A DNA stretch of 64,000 bases from Apostichopus japonicus (taxonomy: Eukaryota; Echinodermata; Holothuroidea; Aspidochirotida; Stichopodidae), in the NCBI RefSeq assembly GCF_037975245.1, contig NC_092575.1:22909341-22973340 (forward strand), read 5' to 3'. The notes under the pieces were generated by a model. It saw nothing but the letters and a program-made list of their open reading frames with translations, made no database searches and was not told the DNA's origin. Below, piece by piece: positions 1 to 26,060 of this stretch (its first letter is position 1; each line of letters opens with the position of its first letter). The translations under genes were made by a program, and so were the position numbers.

Positions 1-474
1 CACATATGCGGACTGAACTTCTGCCTATCTACCCTTTAATACAATCCAACTAAAACTGCTGGTTAGTCACTTTGTCCTAGGAGCATAAAAAAATCACATC
101 AAATTAACCATCTGAATGTACTGCACTGGTTACCAATAAGTTACCTTTCAAGCTCCTACTTTTAATATATGGCTGTTTGCATAATCTTGTAGCTGATCAT
201 TTCTTCAACCTCTGTTTTGAAACTTACATTACATGTTTCATTTCCTTTGGTGTTATTGTTGGTTTGGACAGCTTTTTTTTAAACAGAGAAATTTTTCCGG
301 ACAACGTTGCCTTATAAATTTCGTCGTTATTATTACTAAATGATATTATTACATCCAATGCCTATCATTACATCCAATTATCCGCATCCTCAGTTGTAAA
401 TATCTAAAGGATAATTACATGTCTGTGAAGAATAACATGTGAAGGGAATACATTCTTTTGCTCATGGAAATACA

Positions 475-563
475 TAATACGCTTACAAATAATGCGCTTA
501 CAAATAATAAGCTTACAATAATACGCTTACAAATAATACCCTTACAATGATATGCTTACAATT
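475..563. repeat. Minisatellite, about 14-17 bp unit
   Basis: About six imperfect copies of a unit like 'cgcttacaaataat' follow one another, with single-base changes and small length differences (cgcttacaaat, gcgcttacaaat, aagcttacaat). It is a simple AT-rich tandem repeat with no coding potential. Confidence 0.7.
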
Positions 564-2090
564 AAAGCTCAACTGGGACATTAAGGTGTGAAGGAGAGAA
601 AGTGAATCAAGTTTCACCCTGTTTGTTGAGTGAAATTTCTGAACTTTGGATTCTTTGGATTCCACTCTGTGTCATTCCCCCGATTGAGAAATAAATGATT
701 GCACAACGATGCAAATAATGAAGTCAGGAGGGATGAAGTACACCTACCCTAAACAGTGTGTCATGAGTTTATTGCTAGTAATTATCTATAATTTCACTTT
801 GTACATGTATACATGTGTCACTTGAGATGGTTTTGATGTGAACTTTATACACACTTTCACGCCATCCCTTCAGAAGTGTTCTCTATTGTCAATCACAGTA
901 TACGACAATTCGATGGGATGGAAAACAATGCCTGTAGGACAGCAGTTTCACTTTCGCCTACAGATATAGTCACCTCAAAATACTGACTATATGGCGTGGA
1001 CAAACAAAACCTTTTCAGCAGCTCTGCAAAATTTTGAATACAGTTACCCTTTTCTCACAGAGACACAATGTTTGGCAGATTGTTTAAGAATCGGTTGAGA
1101 TCAACCAAAAGAAAGAAAAATCTGCAAAATGGTGAGAAAGAAAAAGGAAGGAAGGAATTGATGAAGGGGAAAAAAATGCTGTGACAGAGAATTGGTTAAC
1201 AGCTATTATGCAGTTATTTAGCAGGGGATATTGACAGTTCAAGGCTAAACAAAAGAAGGTGCTGAAAAGTTTGCTGAAATGCTAGATTTAATTTATTTCC
1301 ACTTTTATTACAATTGTTTCAGATTACATTCAAGGTGTATGTGAATGTTCTGGTTCCCACGTTGACATTACACACAATAAAGAGTATTTTACTCATTAAG
1401 CAGTATGGTAAGATGTTTACTTTTACAAGCCATATAATCTTTTTGTCCTTGTTTTGTCCTTTTAACTTATGCAGTCGTTTACCCAGGTACTTTGATAGCT
1501 GATCAAAACAACAGAAAGTGACTAAATTGCTAAATTTTTAGGTTTCAATATTTCCACTTTTATCGCAGTCATATTCCTCTTTTACATTGACAATGTTTTT
1601 GTTCCCACGCAGGCATGATATTTCAAAGGTATTTCACTCATTTATGGATATTTATTATATGAAACAAAGGTTGCCATTGTAACCTTGCCAAATTTTGTTT
1701 CGTGATTTTTGCTTGTCGTTGTTTGTCACCGGAACAAGCAAATTCTGCACACTTGTAGTAAAGTTTCCAACAAGTGAGACACTCGGAAGTTTCTTGCAAT
1801 GTTTGGAAAAATGTCGCAACTAGCAGTTCCTGTATGAATCAATTTACTGATTTTAACTCTTGACACTATAACTGACTATTAAAGGGATGCATGTGTTTGC
1901 CATTCACCTAAAGATTTAATCCCTTGGGATTTTAACCATTTCAACAAAGAATTTCATGTTTGGTTCTCACAAACCTGTTTTGCAGACTTGCGGTTTTCAG
2001 TACCTAAGTATCATTCCCTTCGCGATGCTTGAATTTTTAAGGTGTTTTTTTTTTGCTGGCTGTCCCTCTAAAAACCAGGACTTCTAGTTT

Positions 2091-2395
2091 GGTAGTCCGG
2101 ACAGCAAATTTGGTTGTCCGAAAGAATGTAGCAAAATAACAAAGAATGACCAATAGATGTGAACTGTTGGAGATGTGTAATGTGAGTGAACAGAACACCA
2201 GGCATTCAGGCTAGTATAACTTCCCTCTGGGTGGATCATAGGCCTACCACATTTTGTTTGATTTCAGTATCTCCTAAATGACATCCTATCTGACAGTATT
2301 TAGTTTCATTTGATTTCAAAAAGTTAGGTCATCCAACCAAAGCCAACAGTGGTTGTCCGAACAGGAATTTGGTCACCTCGGATGACCGGACTACC
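2091..2395. repeat. Short inverted repeat, possible degenerate DNA element
   Basis: GGTAGTCCGG at 2091-2100 is the exact reverse complement of CCGGACTACC at 2386-2395. The interior repeats related words such as 'ggttgtccga'. I find no target-site duplication, so a transposon origin is only a guess. Confidence 0.3.
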
Positions 2396-2704
2396 ATTAA
2401 AGATACAAGGCTCAATGTGCAATTTTGGGTATCTACTCTTATAGTAGTGACTCTCAAGTCCAGAAGTGCTAGTATGAGTACAAGTCTATAATGTTGAGTA
2501 CAAGGGCAGACTTACTACAAGTCTGCAGTTTGGCTACTAACTTACTTCCATCGAGTATATTATAAATAGATAGATATATTCCAATATATATGTTATGGCA
2601 AAACTAAAGCGACCATAATATCAGAAAACCCTTTATTAAAATAACTTTATCACTTCTCTAGCAAGACTTATGCAATGACTTGTAACTTTTGAGCATTGCG
2701 CACC

Positions 2705-2923
2705 CAGGGTTCTCGTCAGCTTATTTGAACCAGGCAGTGGGCCCGTTTTTAATTGGATATTGATTCTCAACGCCCGGTTTGATAATTTTGCACCTGGTTT
2801 GAAAGTTGAGTGCCTGGTTTTAAAATTTTAATGAATAATCAAAGTACAACTAAAACATGTGGACCTTTTTAACATCAATACAAACAGCCTAAAATATTCA
2901 CAATTTTTAAAGCTAGAACCCTG
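2705..2923. mobile_element. Possible hAT-like MITE, 219 bp
   Basis: The ends CAGGGTTCT (2705-2713) and AGAACCCTG (2915-2923) are perfect 9-bp inverted repeats that begin with CAG, as hAT ends do. The 8-bp flanks (tgcgcacc and tgcactag) do not match well, so the target-site duplication is missing or decayed. The interior is AT-rich and non-coding. Confidence 0.35.
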
Positions 2924-3030
2924 TGCACTAGTAAGGTGTTTGAAAAGGGAATAATTTAGTGTTCAAAATTTAGTGTTGCCATTCAAAAAGCTCTGAATTT
3001 TGTCTCTAATATAATACTATGGTTTCTTCA

Positions 3031-3096
3031 ATCGAAACCTGCTATACATCTGTGAACTTGCATAGAATAATTGCCCATTTTGCACAGCATTTTGTG
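3031..3096. repeat. Short interspersed repeat, copy 1 of 3
   Basis: This segment (contains 'ctgctatacatct' and 'ttgcccattttgca') resembles 46451-46540 and 62681-62760. It is a dispersed sequence of unknown type. The hAT MITE at 3097 is inserted directly into its right side, so this copy is older than the MITE. Confidence 0.45.
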
Positions 3097-3346
3097 CAGG
3101 CGCGTAGCCAGGAATTTGCCAAGGGAGGGGCAAACCTGTAGGCAAACTATCAGAGCCGTAGATTCTGCATTGAAAACTATCTAAGCGTAGTGCCTCCCAG
3201 ATCGCTGGAAATGGCACTTCCCAGGCCTTGTAAGTTGCATCTAAGCTTGAAATTACTAGCGATATCATAAAAACATACAAAAAAAAAAAATAGGCTCAAG
3301 GGGGGGGGGCGGTGGCCACCTTCGCCCCCCAATGGCTACACGCCTG
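3097..3346. mobile_element. Non-autonomous hAT-type MITE with 8-bp TSD
   Basis: The terminal inverted repeats CAGGCGCGTAGCCA (3097-3110) and TGGCTACACGCCTG (3333-3346) match at 13 of 14 positions. The element is flanked by a perfect 8-bp direct repeat, ATTTTGTG, at 3089-3096 and 3347-3354. An 8-bp duplication with CA...TG ends is the signature of hAT transposases. At 250 bp it encodes no transposase and must have been mobilised in trans. A G tract lies near its right end. Confidence 0.88.
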
Positions 3347-3525
3347 ATTTTGTGAAGACATATTCGATAAATTGTTCCCTGTTATATTCATTAAATAGAA
3401 TAATTTATATATATATATATTCAGGGATGGAGATGTGAGGGGTGTGTTTAATTATTACAGCATCATCTTGCCAAATTACTTTCCAGAAAAAACCATGACA
3501 GAAATGTTTAAGTGGTCTGTTACAG

Positions 3526-3531
3526 TTTATT
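3526..3531 (-). terminator. Candidate polyadenylation signal of CUSTOS
   Basis: AATAAA on the minus strand, about 625 bp beyond the CUSTOS stop codon. It is the first canonical hexamer I found downstream on that strand, so 3526-4156 is the likely 3' UTR. No transcript evidence is available. Confidence 0.4.
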
Positions 3532-4156
3532 GTACCAACACTGGGGAGCTACATTACACACATGTATAGCATTACAACTAATATGTGGACTACCCTATGA
3601 ATTCTCAGAATAATTGTTAAAAATATTTCAATAAAACAAGAAACAAAGAATGAACAGTTAACTACTCAACAACATGCAGTTAGTCAAACATTTGTTATCA
3701 TGAAATTGTAATACAAAATAATATTAATGTAATAAACTTATGACAGAAAGTATTAAAATAAAAAATTGCCAAAAAAAAAAAGGAACATAAAAAGCACACA
3801 TTATGAAGTTTCCATCTCTTGTAAATTTAAGCAAAGTGTCAATGCTATGCAAAAACAATACCTGATAAATTGATAATAATGCCTCTATCCTCCAATGTTT
3901 TATAAATCTGTGAAAATGTCAGTTTTATACAAGTTTACAATTCCATTTGTAAATATGCTCAGTGTCGTTCACTTTTGAGGTCAAAAGAGCCCAACATCTG
4001 TCTGTCTTGAAGCCTATGGACACATTCTCTATACAGGATATTTGTAAGACTATCAACTTTGCTATTAAAATTAACCTTTTATCCTCCCTATCTGTCTTTT
4101 TCAATTGTCACTGACATCTTGTCCAAGAAAACTTAGCTAAGGTTTGGCAAGAAATT

Positions 4157-7100
4157 TCACTTTTCTCTTTCCTTTTCCATTTTTTTCTTCTTTTTCCTTT
4201 TAAGTTTCGTGGAAGGAAAGTTTGCTAATGTTTCGTGACTACCTGCCTCCAATTCTCTCACTACCTCTGTTGGTTCCCTAGTATCAGATATCAGATTCAT
4301 AAAAGCTTTGTCCTTTTTCCTCTTCTTAACAACTGAGCCATCACCAACCTCCTCCTCATTAGTTTCTATAATTGTTAAACTTTCTCTGACACCATTCACA
4401 GGAGGCACCATCTCATCTTTGGCTTTCTTTTTCTTCTTCTTCTTCCTTTTCACATTATTTTGATCATTGCTGCCATCGTGAGGAGATGTATTATTTGTTA
4501 GTGATGAAGTAAGAGGATTAGATGTCACCTGTTCATCTTCTCTTCCTCCTCCTTCTTCTTCCTTTAAGCCGTTGCCATTTTGATTTCCAAAACCTCTGGC
4601 TCCTCGAAATATGAAGTCTGCAGATACGGCGACAGCTTCCAAACGCAATCTCTCCTCATCGGAATCACTTTAAAAAGCAAAGATTGAAATCAAATATCCT
4701 TTTGCATTTGCCATCAAGCCTTGAAAACTTATACCATGTGATATACAAACAAAATTCAGTTGTTTACAGCAATCAGTCTTAACCAGTTCAAGTCAGAAAT
4801 TAAATTGATTAGGTTTGGGTAAATTTTTTCTTTTCTGTCTTTCTCTTTTCAGCTGAGTACAGTTTGCAACCTCAAAAATGGAAAACAAATTAGAGACTAC
4901 ACATGGAAACTCATTCTTCCAATTCACAGCTCCAAAAAGCTTATCCTGTTACTGAGATTTTACTTGGAACAGTGCTTGTGTAATACTAGTGGTAATCATT
5001 TCAACGCAACCAATAACCAGTGGCAAATAATTGTGTGGCAAACAACAACCTGTGGCAAATAAATATGTGGCACTTAAGAAACTAGTGGCTTCTTTGGGTA
5101 TCAGCATATATCAAATTGCCTTGTTTTTGTTGGAGATGGTCTTCTTAGCAATAGTAATCAGTGTTTAGCATTTGAGACACATACTTGGTCATACAAAACC
5201 AACATTCAAACACCTGCATTAATACAGTTGTGCAATCATCCACAGGTATTTATCCATGTAATCATATAAATAGATTAACAACCATACAAAAACCATTTCA
5301 TTTTGTAGTTCACAATGAGGAGTAAGTTACGGTGACAGCCACAATATGCAATTCACGATTTTAACTTGCCATACAGTTTTAGAGTTGAGTCATAGAGTTT
5401 GCCACAATACAGATACAGGCATATAGTAGTTTGTCCCTGTCACAGTATGAAATGTATCACTTGGGTTTTACAATGAGAAGAATGGTAATTGTTTTTCTCA
5501 GTTAATTCTTTTTGATCCATTTAACCTTTAAAAAAAAGGATGTAGAACCTTTCCTTGCAGTTGCAAAACAAGAGCATACTAAGTGCCAAAAAGAGGAGAG
5601 TAGATGAAGCAATTTACCTGCTGCTGCTGCTGCTGAGAGCATCGCCATCAGCATTTCGTTTCTTTTTGCTTTTCCAAGGTGCTTGAGGTAATTTTTCTTT
5701 AGGTGGCACATAAGAATTGGAAGAGGTAGAAAACAACCTGAAAGATTCTAGAAAATAATGAAAGAAAGATTTCTATAATAATACTAAATATTGGGTGTCT
5801 TTTGTAGTACTCAAGTTATAGACTCTACATACAAAGAATGAGTGACTGTAAAATCTTACTTCAAATCTGTAGAGCAAATAAAAATAGGGAAACCAAACTT
5901 ATCATGTCTGAAATGAATTTAAATTAACTTAGTGACCTATATAGGTGAAACACAAATTTGGGTTTGAAATCCTGTCGGTGATCGCCATTGATAAAGTCCA
6001 AAATACTCTTGATTCATTCTCTATCAGAGAGACTGTTTCAAAATTCCAGCCCCTCACTCACTCTTCACTATAGTCCACTCCTACAATGATAACTTCTGAA
6101 ACAGCCTGGCCTCTCTCCTTCTTCAACTTACCGTCATCCTCTGGAAGTTTCACCTTGGATTGCCATTTGCTTTCATCATCTTTCACATCTGCCAGGAAGC
6201 TACAAAAATGAAATAGTTTGTACTCGAGATTGAATGGTTGTCAGAAAAAAAGAAAAAAAACGTCAACATACAGTTTTGACAACTTAAGAGTGACACACAA
6301 TAACATCATCCATTATTGATAGTAACTTTTACACTTTGAAGTTACAGTTGCTCCAAACCACTGCAGCAAGACTGACTAAATATTCACCTCAATAGACTAG
6401 CAACCCAAATGCCTTTGTGTGAAGCTGCAGGGTCTTTTGTCAAAGACTGCAATGCCCAAAAGTTTTATGTTCTATGCAGTCTGGCTGCAGCCCCCTGAGT
6501 GACCTACTTTTGACACGACTAAAACTGTTGGTACTTTTTGTAGGAATTTCTCAATTCTAAAAGAATATGGTTGGACAGCTTGTTCCTCCTGCAAATGTAT
6601 CTTGGAACATTACAACAGGTTCTCTCCAATCCCCCACTCAGACTTTTTCATTAAACTCAGAACTGTCACAATGTTGAACCCGCCCACACCCCCTTAAAGG
6701 ATGTGAAGACTCGTGCAAAAAGAAACGTCTAATGCCGGTTATCTGACCTAGTTTCGAATGAGGTGTAACAGAAGTGTTAGAAACCACCATCAATCCCTGA
6801 AAATACACACACAGCCTGCGGTCAATACCCACAGCACAGTGTACAAATGATACAGTGATGGACATCTCAGGTCCAGCTAAAGATAACAAGGTATCACGTT
6901 TCATAACTGTCTGCATTTTGTAGCAACAAGAAGAAAACTTCACTTGCAAGCAACGGAATGTTAACTTTTTCAGAGCGAGGCATGCAGTTAGGCGCAAGTC
7001 TTCAATGCCTTTGAAAGAAATAGTTTAAGCTCGCTTTTCTAAAACATACTCATCCAGATATGTTGTCAGCTTCTTTGCCACAAATGACTTGTATTCCGGG

Positions 7101-8843
7101 GTCATTTCAGTTACTCTGTAATCATCAGTCACATTGAAGGATTTAGAGTTATCTTCTCTCTTACTTGGTGGGAGAGATCCATCTTGCGAAACAGTGGGTT
7201 TATTTGTTGAAGATGCTGCAAAGGAGAATACAAATATTGTTATGCATTACAATTCATTAAGCAAATATCAGGGTATGATATTTCCTAACATATTTTCTTT
7301 TTCCATTGAGCCCTATTTTGCTGGCTTTATTAGAAGCTCATCGAGCATTACAGTTTACACATTACAAGTGGCTATAGGTTTAGAAAAGGGAAGAATGCTT
7401 CTATCCAGTCATTTGAAATAAGGTTCCATTGGGCCTATGTAACTCTTAGTGATGATAGTGTCCCTTAGAATACTGCCACTTTAGGATAAGCTTTGCTCTT
7501 AAAATTGTAATAATTGAATGGCTCATGGAACCTTTAAGTACACACTACAAACTATTGATAGTGCAGACAGGCCCTTATATCTTCAGCACATGGGATGCAT
7601 TTCTGCCATATCCCCCACCCCCTACCCCTCCCCCTCTTTTGGCAAATGATTAACTCTCCTTAGCATACAGTAGTATATATCAAATACTTCCTTGGTGAAT
7701 TTTCCAAGTAACACCTCTACCCCATCCATCATTTAACTTTTAAACCTTTACCCACAGTGTTTGGCAGTAGATAAGCAAATTAACAACAGTCTTTGTTCTC
7801 TCTTGGATTAGAAATTCTGGGTCAACACTATGTGTCCTGCGAGATGTCAGTCTCCAGGCTTATATTCCTGAACGTCAGTTATGTCACCATTTGTCAAAAG
7901 TTAGGTAAGCTGGGCCTATTTTCCATAAAAATGCAGACAGACACTCTTATGCATGGCAAAAATAATAGCTTAATACAGCTGTTACTTGTCATTTAGCCTC
8001 TGAAGAAGATCCTGCTAGTGCTAGCATTGAAACGTCAGGCCAAATTACTTTACCATGCTTAAAGGCATTGAAGACTCGTCCCAAACCGCGTTCTGAAAAA
8101 GTTAAATTTCTGTTGCTTGCAAGTGAAGTTTTCTTCTTGTCGCTACAAAATACAGACAGTAATGAACGTGATATATTGTAATCTTTTATCTAGACCTGAG
8201 ATGACCATCGATGCTATGTACACTGTGTTGTGGGTATTGACCGTAGCTGTATGTATTGATTGTACACTAGTGTCTAATTACCGACGGGATAGCAAGCTGT
8301 GTGTGTATTTTCTGGGATCGATGGTGGTGTCTAACACTTCTGTTACACCTCATTGGATACTAGGTCAGATTACCGGCACGAGACGTTTCTTCGAGTGCGA
8401 GTCTTCACACCCTTTAACAATAACACTAACAGCATATAATTTCAGCTAATCAGTATCATTAAAATATTTCCAATTGGCATTGAGACATGCCAATTTTTAT
8501 ATACTTATTTTTTATTTGCGAAATGGAAACGGCCACTGTAAGGTATTTTATGCTAGATGTATTGTTCATGAATTGCTTAGGCTAGACCTATATGCCTATG
8601 TATATGCTTTACTATGTAATCGTACTTCGTAGGCCTAAACAGAGTTAGGATAACCATAATGTCAGGTTAGCGTAATGAGCTCTAAGTTAAGGGCTTACTA
8701 TTGGAATAACAGTTGGAGTTCAACTTAATAACATTTGTGGGCTGCCAGACGGATGACTGCAATTTTTGTCTTTCTTCTTCATCAGATGAAGAAGAACTTT
8801 CAATATTCATGTGGACATTTTTCTTTCTCTTGAGCGCAGCCAT
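4157..8843 (-). CDS. custos: CUSTOS homologue (C12orf43-like nuclear protein)
   Basis: Five coding exons on the minus strand: 8843-8699, 7215-7050, 6199-6132, 5747-5618 and 4667-4157. All junctions are GT-AG and the phases agree, giving 339 aa. The start is the ATG at 8843 (MAALKRKK). Visible features: an acidic serine box SSSSSDEEE near residue 16; the family box MTPEYKSFVAKKLTTYLDEF at 86-105, matching human TTPEFRAHVAKKLGALLDSF; a second box SDSDEERLRLEAVAVSAD at 170-187, matching human DSDEEWRRCREAAVSAS; and lysine-rich runs near 240-255 and at the C-terminus, likely nuclear localisation signals. In Xenopus, Custos binds Dishevelled and beta-catenin, acts at the nuclear envelope and tunes Wnt signalling in head development; the role here is inferred. 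A (CAG)n run encodes S165-S169. Introns 1 and 2 each carry a TTAA-flanked MITE. Confidence 0.85.
6698..7010 (-). mobile_element. TTAA-flanked MITE, copy 1
   Basis: Lies in CUSTOS intron 2. The left end AGGATGTGAAGACTCG follows TTAA (6694-6697). The right end CAAGTCTTCAATGCCT is followed by TTGA, a decayed TTAA. It is a diverged, inverted copy of 8063-8413; shared interior words include 'aaaacttcacttgcaagcaac' and 'ggtgtaacagaagtgtt' in one orientation. TTAA target duplications are typical of piggyBac-like transposases. It has no coding capacity. Confidence 0.7.
7984..8054 (+). repeat. Retroelement-like CTGAAGA...GAAACGTC motif, copy 1
   Basis: About 70 bp shared with 30110-30175: both start 'acttgtcatttagcctctg', continue 'aagaagatcctgctag', and end with an AAAC(G/A)TCAGGCCAA block. 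Between the conserved parts this copy can form the hairpin TGCTAG-tg-CTAGCA. The pattern CTGAAGA-stem-GAAAC-GTC resembles conserved hammerhead ribozyme positions and the ends of some Penelope-like elements, but identity is not established. It lies just left of the TTAA MITE at 8063. Confidence 0.4.
8063..8413 (+). mobile_element. TTAA-flanked MITE, copy 2
   Basis: Lies in CUSTOS intron 1. Perfect TTAA duplications at 8059-8062 and 8414-8417 flank the terminal inverted repeats AGGCATTGAAGACTCG and CGAGTCTTCACACCCT (approximate). It is 351 bp with no transposase. It is inverted relative to copy 1 at 6698-7010, so the two could pair across exon 2 of CUSTOS. Confidence 0.8.
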
Positions 8844-9618
8844 TTTGTAACCGGTGTGAAGTTAGTTACTTATATATGTGTACTACAGTTACTCATTCGC
8901 GAATGTCGAACGAGGAACGCGGAATAAGTAACTAACTTCACATCGGTCATTTTTCTAAACATAATGACTAGAATTATATTAGGAATATCGTCTGCTAAGT
9001 AGGCTAGGTTGTTGTTAGTGTTGTGGAGTGAAAACATCTGAACTCTTCACCAATCAATGTTCAACAGAAGCTTTAGCGAGCGGACCCTGGTTTATCTTTC
9101 AGAGAGCTGTAGCTTCATTCGTGGCGGCATCTAGTCAGAGCTGTGTGAACATCCGAAGCTTAGACGTCCAAGGTGTACTTATAAATAGGACTACCCTAAA
9201 CTAGTTAGTATTAAAGTTAAACTTAAAGGCAACGTTAGTACTATTACTAAGGAGTACATATACTCCGTTTGTCCTTAGAATCAATAGAAGATAGAGCTAG
9301 GCCTACAGTTAGCCTAGAGTAACTGTTGCCGACCAACCGTACTATAAGTATAGCGTACAGTAGATTTGGTCTAGGCCCTAAGTCCCGGTCTTCTTTGAAC
9401 TATGCCAATATAATATAGGGCTCACATTTATGAATCAGTCCCAAACTAACCACGCAGCAAATGAATGATGGAAAATCTGTGGGTGATATCGTGGTAGCCT
9501 ATTGTACCTAGCCTAAGTTCTGCTGTAATTGTACATGTATATAAAAGAAGCACATTTCGATAATTTTTCACATAGTTCCGTATTGATTACACTCCTTAAA
9601 GGTGGCACATTATAAGCA
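8844..9618. promoter_or_regulatory. Bidirectional promoter region between CUSTOS and TBCCD1
   Basis: The two start codons face away from each other across 775 bp. Both 5' UTRs and the transcription starts must lie here or in upstream non-coding exons. CpG-containing words (attcgcgaat, cgaacgagg, aacgcgg) cluster at 8895-8925, in contrast to the AT-rich surroundings. No convincing TATA box decides a start. A near-perfect inverted repeat occupies 8850-8947. Confidence 0.55.
8850..8947. repeat. 98-bp inverted repeat in the divergent promoter
   Basis: The arms 8850-8872 and 8925-8947 are reverse complements at 22 of 23 positions (core GAAGTTAGTTACTTA). The loop contains the 12-bp perfect palindrome CATTCGCGAATG (8894-8905). 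The immediate flanks are similar (cattttg before, cattttt after, close by), so it may be a very small MITE that landed next to the CUSTOS start codon. Equally, it may be a cruciform-forming regulatory site. Confidence 0.65.
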
Positions 9619-24709
<15,091 letters not shown>

Positions 24710-24710
24710 G

Positions 24711-24777
24711 ATGTACCCAGTGGTGTACCCAGATGTACCCAGTGGTGTACCCAGATGTACCCAGTGGTGTACCCAGA
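24711..24777 (+). repeat. 22-bp tandem repeat right after the TBCCD1 stop codon
   Basis: Three perfect copies of a 22-bp unit (ATGTACCCAGTGGTG followed by TACCCAG) start two bases after the TGA stop and lie in the 3' UTR. Each unit itself contains GTACCCAG twice. TGTACCCA-type words resemble binding sites of Pumilio-type regulators only loosely (those need TGTANATA), so no function is claimed. Confidence 0.85.
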
Positions 24778-25194
24778 TGCCAGGCAGTACTATTGAGACT
24801 TTTATATGGCTTGCATTTACTATACTCCATGCTAACTAGATCACATACAGTACCACAGTGGAGAGGTTTCTTCTCGGAGAAAGCTACTGGAAGATGGTGT
24901 GTAATATTGTGCATCGAGTACTAACGGTAAAGATGTCTTCTACTTGAAGGAAATTACCCAACCTTGGCATTTATCTCGTTCATCGACTACTATAGTGAAG
25001 ATGAATCTTGGTTGTAGGAAGTAGCTTAATGTAGATAATCTTATCCATCCAGTAGGCCAACTATGGGCAAGATGTGTCTCTGTTGCATGAAGGTACTGAT
25101 TCAGCTCAGGCAAAGTGGACATTTGTGGAGATTTTACTTGGTGGCAAATAATTAGTTTTATGTCATTATCCCACAGTACACATAGAAATGTTGT

Positions 25195-25459
25195 ACAGTG
25201 AAGAATTTTACTGGAGTGTATGTTGTTATGCGGAGTAATTGGTTTACAACTTACAGTACTACAATGTTACTTGGTTGCAGCAACTTTCTCCAAGTAGATC
25301 AAGAAGAAATAGATCACACATACTGTACTACAGTGAAGAATGTTACTGGAGTGTATGTAGTTATGCAGAGGAATTGATTTAACACTTACAGTACTACAAT
25401 ATTACTTGGTTGCAGAAAATTTCTCCAAGTAGATCAAGAAGAAATAGATCACACATAAA
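25195..25459 (+). repeat. Tandem duplication (136-bp period) in the TBCCD1 3' UTR
   Basis: The block 'cagtgaagaat(t/g)ttactgg ... ttacttggttgcag ... ctccaagtagatcaagaag' occurs twice. More degenerate fragments ('acttggt', 'actacaatg', 'gttgcaggaagtta') continue from about 24930 to 25810, so the whole 3' region seems to have grown by repeated duplication of an ancestral unit of about 130 bp. Confidence 0.7.
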
Positions 25460-26043
25460 TCACTATGGTTAAGATTTTACATCCCTGTATGTTGTATATA
25501 TGGTTGTATAATATGTGGACCTAATTATGTCATGTAAATACAGTACTACTGTGTGACTTGGTTACCTGAAGTCACTTTAAGTTCAGTTTATCACCCCCTA
25601 CAGTCCTAATGATGAAAGTATTACTGCATAAGTAAATAATATAACACTAACAGAACTACGATGCTACTTGGTCATAGTAACTTACAACAAGTGAAGTAAA
25701 TGCCACATTACAGTACTATCGTGAAGACACTTGGTTTATATTGTTAAAATTAAGTGAATTATGTAACACTTAAAACACTATGATGTTAATTGGTTGCAGG
25801 AAGTTACTTCAGATTGCCTTTTAAAAATTTATATTGATCACCCATATTTCAGGTCATCATCAGTTTGTGTAGGGTTAGGCTTCTTGTTGTTGTATAGTTT
25901 AGACTATTGACTACTTATGTCGGCTGGACCAATCTCCTTAGGATACCAGCACTATGTGGAAGGAAGAAATGAGGCCAGTTGGTTTGAGCTGCATAAAATG
26001 TTGGCATTTTACATACTTTGCTAAAGTATTTTCGTGTGTGTGT

Positions 26044-26060
26044 AATAAAGATAAAATAAA
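26044..26060 (+). terminator. Candidate polyadenylation signals of TBCCD1
   Basis: AATAAA at 26044-26049 and again at 26055-26060, about 1.34 kb past the stop codon. They are followed within 60 bp by a T-rich and GT-rich stretch, a plausible downstream element. Another AATAAA lies near 26650, so the 3' end could be longer. Confidence 0.45.

Larger units (their letters stand above)
1..3030. other. Intergenic stretch without a recognisable gene
   Basis: I see no exon-like open frame with flanking splice signals and no RNA gene here. The stretch holds a short minisatellite (475-563), two diverged copies of a roughly 100-bp segment (near 1293-1400 and 1545-1650, both with the words 'atttccacttttat' and 'gttcccacg'), an inverted repeat at 2091-2395 and a possible MITE at 2705-2923. 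It lies beyond the 3' end of the CUSTOS homologue. Confidence 0.5.

Noticed and set aside
8117-8449. 110-codon plus-strand frame and the matching 119-codon frame at 6638-6997
   Set aside because: Both fall almost entirely within the two TTAA MITE copies, so similarity between them is repeat homology, not gene conservation.
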